Positions 14,503-19,489 of a stretch of DNA of 19,489 bases are shown here, in pieces. The DNA lies in NCBI GenBank assembly GCA_946410395.1, contig CAMKAE010000014.1:1-19489 (forward strand). Reading direction: 5' to 3'. The stretch is from an uncultured Clostridia bacterium (GTDB lineage: Bacteria > Bacillota > Clostridia > Christensenellales > Aristaeellaceae). Position 1 is the stretch's first letter. Each line of letters begins with the position of its first letter. A program made the position numbers and the translations under genes. Under the pieces are notes generated by a model. It worked only from the letters and a program-made list of their open reading frames with translations, was not told where the DNA came from and searched no databases.

Positions 14503-15681
14503 TCACTTCGCTCCCGCAAACGTATTGCTCGTGTCCGCCACGACAGCGCTGCCGCCGGTCTTGCGCCGGGAGGTCGCCACGCGCTTCATCAGCTCTTCCT
14601 TGTAGCGTTTCTCGTCCAGGGGCAGGGTGACGGGCTCGCCGGTGAAGGCGGAGAGGTGCATGGCGTTGGAGAGGGTCAGGCCGTTGATGCCCTCGGCGCC
14701 GGAGGCCACCAGGGGCGTGCCCTCGCGGATCGCGGCAGCCCAGCGGGTCAGCACGCCCCGGTGCTGGGGGTTCTCCCCGTCGGTCTCGGCGATGTAGCCC
14801 TTGCCGGGAACGCTGCCGAAGGGCTGCCTGTTGGTCTTCATCCAGTCCTGCTCCAGGGCTTCGAGCTCATAGACCCGCAGCTGATCGCCCTCCACCACCA
14901 GCTGGGCGCCGTCCATCTGCACCTCGAAGCGGTTGGAGCCGTGGGGGTCGCCGGTGGAGGTGATGAACACGCCGGTGTGGCCGTCGGGCCAGGTCATCAG
15001 CGCGGTGACGTCGTCCTCAACTTCGATGTCGTGGAAGGCCCCGAAGCGCATGAAGGCCTGCACCTTTTCGGGCATGCCGAGGATCCACTGGAACAGGTCC
15101 AGCTGGTGCGGGCACTGGTTGAGCAGCACGCCGCCGCCCTCGCCCGCCCAGGTGGCGCGCCAGTCGCCGGAGTCATAATAGTACTGGCTGCGGTACCAGT
15201 CGGTGATCAGCCAGTTGGCCCGGCGGACCTTGCCATACTTCCCGGACTGCACCAGTTCGCGCATCTTGCGGTAGACGCAGTTGGTGCGCTGGTTGAACAT
15301 CATGCCGAAGACGACCTCCGGGTGCTTCTCCGCGCAGGCGTTCATCTCGCGCACCTGCTCGGTGTACACGCCGGCGGGCTTCTCGCACATGACGTGGATG
15401 CCCCGCTCCATGCAGGCCATCACGTACTTCGGGTGGTCATAGTGCGGGACGGAGACGATGCAGGCCTCGACGAGGCCGCTGTCCAGCATCTCCAGGGCGT
15501 CGCCGAAGCGCGCCACGGACGCGGGCAGGGTCTTCTGCGCCCAGTCCAGGCGGGCGGGGTTGATGTCCGCGACGGCGCAGAGGGTCAGGCCCGTGTCGGG
15601 CCAGTCGCCGAGGGTCAGGCTCCGCGCGTAGTGGGAACCCTGGTTGCCGATGCCGATGATGCCAAGCCGGACTGCGTTCAT
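14503..15681 (-). CDS. Gfo/Idh/MocA-family NAD(P)-dependent oxidoreductase (first of a pair)
   Basis: 392 aa, cytoplasmic. The Rossmann motif is G-I-G-N-Q-G (10-15), E-K-P has catalytic K101, and G-E-G-G-G-V-L-L-N-Q-C-P-H (180-192) has H192. It shares the 16-residue block W-R-A-T-W-A-G-E-G-G-G-V-L-L-N-Q, F-I-T-S-T-G and N-Q-R-T-N with its neighbour but is diverged elsewhere. Hence two related dehydrogenases with possibly different substrates or directions, or a hetero-oligomer. Family role is oxidation or reduction of a sugar or inositol hydroxyl with NAD(P). The frame extends 14 codons upstream, but 15681 has a GGGAGG site about 9 bases before and matches the family start. It is the first gene of the operon behind a consensus promoter. 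The C-terminal tail (about 365-392) is Ser/Thr/Lys-rich and looks disordered. Confidence 0.92.
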   Translation of the reverse strand: MNAVRLGIIGIGNQGSHYARSLTLGDWPDTGLTLCAVADINPARLDWAQKTLPASVARFGDALEMLDSGLVEACIVSVPHYDHPKYVMACMERGIHVMCEKPAGVYTEQVREMNACAEKHPEVVFGMMFNQRTNCVYRKMRELVQSGKYGKVRRANWLITDWYRSQYYYDSGDWRATWAGEGGGVLLNQCPHQLDLFQWILGMPEKVQAFMRFGAFHDIEVEDDVTALMTWPDGHTGVFITSTGDPHGSNRFEVQMDGAQLVVEGDQLRVYELEALEQDWMKTNRQPFGSVPGKGYIAETDGENPQHRGVLTRWAAAIREGTPLVASGAEGINGLTLSNAMHLSAFTGEPVTLPLDEKRYKEELMKRVATSRRKTGGSAVVADTSNTFAGAK

Positions 15682-15721
15682 GATGATGTACCTCCCGTCA
15701 GGTGTTCTCTGTGTGTCAACC

Positions 15722-15751
15722 ATTATATGCCCGGATTTTCATGGTTGTCAA
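15722..15751 (-). promoter_or_regulatory. Consensus promoter of the Gfo-Gfo-GH36-M20 operon
   Basis: Minus strand TTGACA (15746-15751, perfect) and TATAAT (15722-15727, perfect) with an 18-base spacer, about 40 bases before the ATG of the first gene. The -35 occupies nearly the same bases as the -35 of the divergent priA promoter. A 7-base inverted repeat (15717-15723 with 15741-15747) brackets the -10 and touches the -35, and may be an operator. Confidence 0.8.
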
Positions 15752-15773
15752 GCACACAAAAAAGCGTTATAAT
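15745..15773 (+). promoter_or_regulatory. Promoter of priA-def-fmt
   Basis: TTGTCA (15745-15750, 5 of 6) and TATAAT (15768-15773, perfect) with a 17-base spacer, about 41 bases before the priA ATG. It diverges from the promoter of the sugar operon, sharing five base pairs of -35. Confidence 0.75.
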
Positions 15774-15814
15774 GTTATCCGGAAATTTCTGGCCTGACGG
15801 GAGGGAGGAACGGC

Positions 15815-18046
15815 ATGTACGCGCAGGTCATCGTGGACATTGTGCACGAGAACGTGGCGCACACCTTCTCCTATCGGGTGCCGGAGGGCATGACCCTTGC
15901 GCCGGGCTGGCGGGTGGCGGTCCCCTTCGGCCGGCGCCGGGTGGAGGGCATTGTCCTGTCCCTCTCGGAAACCTGCGATCTCCCGCCGGAGCGGATCAAG
16001 CCGGTGGCGGAGACGCTCGAAGACTATCCGGCGGTGCTGCCGGCCCTGCTGGAGCTGGCCCTGTCCATGGCGGAGGAGACCCACGCGCCGCTGGCGGAGA
16101 CCCTGCGCCTGATGCTGCCGGCCCAGATGCGGGGCGGGCGGGTGCGGGTCAAGACCGAGACGGCGGCGCGGCTGGCGGTGAAGCCCGCAGAGGCGGAAAA
16201 GGCCGCCGAAGCCCAGGGCCGGTCCCGAAAGCGGGCCATGCTGCTGACGCTGCTGGCCGACGGGGAGACGCACCCGGTCAGCGAGCTGAGCCAGCTGGTG
16301 CGGGATCCGCTGATGCCGCTGCGGCAGCTGCAGGAGGCCGGCCTGGTCCTGCTGTTCGAGCGGGAGGTGCTTCGGCGTCCGGGCGGGGCGGTACACCGGG
16401 CGGAGGACCCGCCGCTGACCGACGACCAGCGGGAGGCGCTCGAATGCATGACCCCGCCGATGCTGCGCGGGGAGGGCCGCTTCCTGCTCCACGGCGTCAC
16501 GGGCTCTGGCAAGACGGAGGTTTTCATCCGGCTGGTGCGCCGCTGCCTGGAAGCCGGCAAAGGCGCGATCATCCTGGTGCCGGAGATCGCCCTGACCCCG
16601 CAGATGGTGGACTGGTTCCGGGGGCGCTTCGGCCCGGTGGCCGCGGTGCTGCACTCGCGGCTGTCCCCAGGGGAGCGCTTCGACGAATGGCGCAGGATCC
16701 GCCGGGGCGACGCCCGGGTGGTGATCGGCGCGCGCTCGGCGATCTTCGCCCCGCTGGAGAACCCCGGGGTCATCATCGTGGACGAGGAGCATGAGACCAC
16801 CTATCTCTCCGACCGGCATCCGCGCTACGACGCGCGCGACATCGCGGCCCGGCGCTGCGCGGCAGAGGGCGCGGCCCTGGTGCTGGCCAGCGCAACGCCT
16901 TCCATCCTGTCCTTTGCCAGGGCCCGAAAGGGCAGCCTGCGCCTGGTGGAGCTGCCCAGGCGTGTCTTTGACCGCCCGCTGCCGGCGGTGGAGCTCGTCG
17001 ACATGCGCCGGGAGCTCGACGGCGGCAACCGCTCCATCTTCTCCGGAGCGCTGCAGCGGGGCCTGCGGGAATGCATGGCACAGGGCGAACAGGCCATGCT
17101 GCTGATGAACCACCGGGGCTACAATTCCTTTGTCAGCTGCCGGGCCTGCGGCCAGGCGGTGAAATGCCCCGAGTGCGACGTCTCCATGACCTATCACATG
17201 GCGGGCGGCGACCTGCTTCACTGCCACTATTGCGGGCGGGTCATGCCGCCGCCGCAGACCTGCCCCTCCTGCGGAAGCCCCCACATCCGCTACTTCGGTG
17301 CCGGGACCCAGAAGGTGGAGGAGGAGCTGCACCGCCTGCTGCCCGGCACGGCCACGGTGCGCATGGACATCGACACCACCTCCGGCAAGGACGGGCACGC
17401 GAAGCTGCTCGACGAGTTCCGCTCGGGCCGGGCCCGGGTGCTGGTGGGCACGCAGATGATCGCCAAGGGCCACGACTTTCCGAATGTCACGCTGGTCGGG
17501 GTGGTGGCGGCGGACATGACACTGAACCTGCCCGACTATCGGGCGCGGGAGCGGACCTTCCAGCTGCTGACGCAGGTGGCGGGCCGGGCGGGCCGGGGCG
17601 AAAAGCCCGGCCGGGTCATCATCCAGACCTACAAGCCCGAGGACGAGACGATCCTGGCCGCCGCGCGCCAGGACTACCGCGCGTTCTTCGCGCAGGAGTT
17701 CGAGCGGCGCCGCGCCAGCTTCTATCCACCCTTCTCGGTCATCACCCGGCTGCTGGCGGAGTCCGCCTCGCCGGATGCCGCGCGGCGGCGGGCGGAGGAG
17801 CTTGCGGAGCGGGTCCGGGCGCTGCTTTCTGAGCACCCGGACTGGCAGAAGCGGGTGCTGACCCTGCTGACGGACCAGCCCTCGGTGAAGTACCTGCGGG
17901 GCCGTGCCCGCTGGCACGTGGTGGTGAAGCTGGCGGCCTCGCCGGAGGCGGAGCGCCTCTGCGCCGCCCTCACGGACCTGGCCCGGACCGACGCCCCGGA
18001 GGGCGTGGACACCTACTTTGAATACAACCCGGTCACCATGATGTGA
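15815..18046 (+). CDS. priA: Primosomal protein N' (replication restart helicase PriA)
   Basis: 743 aa, within the family range. It has an N-terminal DNA-binding domain (1-100) and a winged-helix region (about 130-195). The helicase core has G-V-T-G-S-G-K-T (227-234, Walker A) and D-E-E-H (323-326, Walker B). A zinc module has eight cysteines in four pairs (442/445, 451/454, 470/473, 483/486). The second helicase lobe has G-T-Q-M-I-A-K-G-H-D-F (545-555) and Q-V-A-G-R-A-G-R (587-594). PriA recognises stalled or collapsed forks and D-loops and starts reloading of the replicative helicase. Start: GGAGG 6 bases before the ATG; M-Y-A-Q-V-I-V-D fits the family. It is first of the priA-def-fmt cluster, and def begins 24 bases after its stop. 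The A-lobe motif is D-E-E-H-E-T-T-Y, a mild variant of the more common D-E-E-H-D-x-S-Y. Confidence 0.97.
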   Translation: MYAQVIVDIVHENVAHTFSYRVPEGMTLAPGWRVAVPFGRRRVEGIVLSLSETCDLPPERIKPVAETLEDYPAVLPALLELALSMAEETHAPLAETLRLMLPAQMRGGRVRVKTETAARLAVKPAEAEKAAEAQGRSRKRAMLLTLLADGETHPVSELSQLVRDPLMPLRQLQEAGLVLLFEREVLRRPGGAVHRAEDPPLTDDQREALECMTPPMLRGEGRFLLHGVTGSGKTEVFIRLVRRCLEAGKGAIILVPEIALTPQMVDWFRGRFGPVAAVLHSRLSPGERFDEWRRIRRGDARVVIGARSAIFAPLENPGVIIVDEEHETTYLSDRHPRYDARDIAARRCAAEGAALVLASATPSILSFARARKGSLRLVELPRRVFDRPLPAVELVDMRRELDGGNRSIFSGALQRGLRECMAQGEQAMLLMNHRGYNSFVSCRACGQAVKCPECDVSMTYHMAGGDLLHCHYCGRVMPPPQTCPSCGSPHIRYFGAGTQKVEEELHRLLPGTATVRMDIDTTSGKDGHAKLLDEFRSGRARVLVGTQMIAKGHDFPNVTLVGVVAADMTLNLPDYRARERTFQLLTQVAGRAGRGEKPGRVIIQTYKPEDETILAAARQDYRAFFAQEFERRRASFYPPFSVITRLLAESASPDAARRRAEELAERVRALLSEHPDWQKRVLTLLTDQPSVKYLRGRARWHVVVKLAASPEAERLCAALTDLARTDAPEGVDTYFEYNPVTMM

Positions 18047-18057
18047 CAAGGGATCAG

Positions 18058-18063
18058 AAGGAG
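18058..18063 (+). promoter_or_regulatory. Ribosome binding site deciding the def start
   Basis: AAGGAG is followed by two in-frame ATGs, one base away (18065) and seven bases away (18071). Only the second has normal spacing. Confidence 0.75.
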
Positions 18064-18070
18064 CATGAAA

Positions 18071-18589
18071 ATGGCAATCCGCAAGATCGTGAAACTGGGC
18101 GACGACGCCCTGCGCAAAATCTGCAAGCCGGTGGACAAGTTCAATCTGCGCCTGGCCACCCTCCTCAAGGACATGGCGGACACCATGTACCAGGCGGAGG
18201 GCGTGGGCCTGGCCGCGCCCCAGGTGGGCATCCTCCGCCGGGCTGTGGTCATCGACTGCAGCGAAAAGCGGGACGGGCTCATCGAGCTGGTGAACCCGGA
18301 AATCATCGCCCGCAGCGAGGAGACCCAGTGCGGCCGGGAGGGCTGCCTGAGCCTGCCGGGCCGGGCCGGCATCGTTACCCGCCCCATGCGGGTCACCGTC
18401 CGGGCACAGGACCGGCACGGCGAATTCTTTGAGCTGCAGGCGGAGGGCCTGCTGGCCCGGGCCGTGTGCCATGAGCTGGACCACCTCGACGGCGTGCTGT
18501 ACATCGACAGCATGGAGCGGGAGATGACCCCCGAGGAGATCGAGGCGGACAACCGCCGGGCTGAGCAGCAGGCGGAGGAGCGGGCATGA
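18071..18589 (+). CDS. def: Peptide deformylase
   Basis: 172 aa from the chosen ATG. The three family motifs are present: G-V-G-L-A-A-P-Q (44-51), E-G-C-L-S (90-94) with metal ligand C92, and H-E-L-D-H (134-138) with H134, H138 and catalytic E135. It removes the formyl group from the initiator methionine of new proteins at the ribosome, using a catalytic divalent metal, usually iron. The start at 18071 is preferred over 18065 because of ribosome-binding-site spacing. The stop overlaps the fmt start as ATGA, so def and fmt are translationally coupled, pairing the enzyme that removes formyl with the one that adds it. The C-terminus is a Glu/Arg-rich helix. Confidence 0.96.
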   Translation: MAIRKIVKLGDDALRKICKPVDKFNLRLATLLKDMADTMYQAEGVGLAAPQVGILRRAVVIDCSEKRDGLIELVNPEIIARSEETQCGREGCLSLPGRAGIVTRPMRVTVRAQDRHGEFFELQAEGLLARAVCHELDHLDGVLYIDSMEREMTPEEIEADNRRAEQQAEERA

Positions 18590-19489
18590 GGGTTGTGTTC
18601 ATGGGCACCCCGGCCTTTGCCGTGCCGTCCCTGCAGGCGCTGCTGGACGCGGGCCACGAGGTCGTCGGGGTCTTCACCCAGCCGGACCGCCCCGCGGGCC
18701 GGGGCAACAAGCTGCAGGCCTCCCCGGTCAAGCAGCTGGCGGTGCAAAACGGCATTCCGGTCTTTCAGCCGGAGCGCATCCGCCGCGACGGAGTGGAGGA
18801 CCTGCGCGCGCTGGCGCCGGAGGTGTGCGTCACCGCGGCCTTCGGGCAGATCCTGAGCCAGGAGGTGCTGGACATCCCGGCGCGGGGCACGGTGAACGTG
18901 CACGCCAGCCTGCTGCCGCGGCACCGGGGCAGCGCGCCCATCGCCTGGGCCATCCTGCAGGGAGACGAGACCGTGGGCGTCACCACGATGCTGACGGACA
19001 AGGGCATCGACACGGGCGCCATGCTGCTGCGGCGGGAGATCCCCCGCGACCCGGAGGCCACCTGCGGCGAGCTGACGGAGCGCCTGGCCGCGGTCGGCGC
19101 AGCCCTGCTGACGGAGACCCTGGCCGCCATGGCGGCCGGCACCCTGACGCCGGCCCCCCAGGACGAGGCGGCCATGACCTACGATCCGATGCTGAAAAAA
19201 GAGATGTCCGCCGTGGACTGGACGCAGGCCGGCCGGGATGTGGCCAACCGGATCCTGGCGCTGAATCCCTGGCCCTGCTGCGCCGTGGACATCCCCGAGG
19301 GCCGGCTGAAGCTGCTGCGGGCCAGGGCTGTTGAAGGCACCGGCGAGCCGGGCGCGATCCTGGCCGCGGACCCGAAGCAGGGCCTGGTCATCGCCTGTGG
19401 CGAGGGTGCGGTGGAGATCCTGGAACTCCAGGCCCCCGGCGGCAAGGCCATGAAGGCGAAGGACTGGCTGAGGGGGCACCGGCTGACGG
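18586..19489 (+). CDS. fmt: Methionyl-tRNA formyltransferase (3' end beyond the window)
   Basis: 301 residues are visible, against a usual length of about 310, so only the last few codons are missing. The N-terminus M-R-V-V-F-M-G-T-P-A-F-A-V is typical. The formyl-tetrahydrofolate site has N104-V-H106-A-S-L-L-P-R-H-R-G and D142 in K-G-I-D-T-G-A. The C-terminal OB-like tRNA-binding domain starts near 205. It formylates Met-tRNAfMet in the cytoplasm for translation initiation. The start overlaps the def stop as ATGA and has a GGAGGAG site. In many Bacillota rsmB follows, but the window ends first. Confidence 0.96.
   Translation, partial: MRVVFMGTPAFAVPSLQALLDAGHEVVGVFTQPDRPAGRGNKLQASPVKQLAVQNGIPVFQPERIRRDGVEDLRALAPEVCVTAAFGQILSQEVLDIPARGTVNVHASLLPRHRGSAPIAWAILQGDETVGVTTMLTDKGIDTGAMLLRREIPRDPEATCGELTERLAAVGAALLTETLAAMAAGTLTPAPQDEAAMTYDPMLKKEMSAVDWTQAGRDVANRILALNPWPCCAVDIPEGRLKLLRARAVEGTGEPGAILAADPKQGLVIACGEGAVEILELQAPGGKAMKAKDWLRGHRLT

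Noticed and set aside
14476..16794. 772-codon plus-strand open frame
   Set aside because: Crosses the antisense of one gene and a wrong frame of priA. Its composition changes abruptly where it passes from one to the other.
15767..18484. 905-codon minus-strand open frame, the longest in the window
   Set aside because: Antisense to priA and def, whose identity is certain. It is a His/Gln/Arg/Pro-rich translation typical of a GC shadow.
18013..19479. 488-codon minus-strand open frame
   Set aside because: Antisense to def and fmt, both firmly identified.

Overview
The window looks like a chromosomal segment of a high-GC, anaerobic Bacillota (Clostridia-type) bacterium, probably from a gut or rumen. 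The reasons are the priA-def-fmt housekeeping cluster, clean AGGAGG-type ribosome binding sites, a NusG-domain-II protein beside an Mrp ATPase, a SpoIID/LytB protein, BspA-like leucine-rich-repeat surface proteins and an intracellular GH36 alpha-galactosidase. The lineage within Clostridia cannot be fixed from this sequence. Fifteen protein genes are supported, two of them cut by the window edges. I see no tRNA, rRNA, CRISPR array, transposase or phage gene, and no gene-free stretch longer than about 150 bases.

Layout. (1) 1-4098, minus strand: an envelope operon. An extended -10 promoter drives a SpoIID/LytB-SH3 protein, then a 581-aa secreted beta-rich protein of unknown function, then a second secreted protein that runs off the left edge and seems to be a paralogue of its neighbour. 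(2) 4149-5535, minus: a small exported NusG-domain-II protein followed by the Mrp/ApbC iron-sulfur ATPase, closed by a palindromic terminator. (3) 5543-6988, plus: birA (biotin protein ligase/repressor) overlapping acpS (holo-ACP synthase), closed by a strong, probably bidirectional hairpin. (4) 7078-9752, minus: two BspA-like LRR secreted proteins. (5) 9815-15751, minus: a four-gene accessory operon of two Gfo/Idh/MocA oxidoreductase paralogues, a GH36 alpha-galactosidase and an M20 amidohydrolase. It is driven by a promoter with perfect -35 and -10 hexamers. (6) 15745-19489, plus: priA, def and fmt, the last cut by the right edge.

The plus-strand genes are core: replication restart, N-terminal formyl-methionine metabolism, and attachment of biotin and phosphopantetheine to carrier proteins. 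The minus-strand genes are mostly envelope or carbohydrate functions. The most interesting part is the Gfo-Gfo-GH36-M20 operon, which reads as a cytoplasmic route for an alpha-galactoside whose aglycone or sugar is also oxidised and deacylated. Its promoter faces the priA promoter so closely that the two -35 hexamers occupy almost the same bases, which should make the two transcription units compete. Many long open frames opposite the real genes are by-products of the high GC content and are not annotated.
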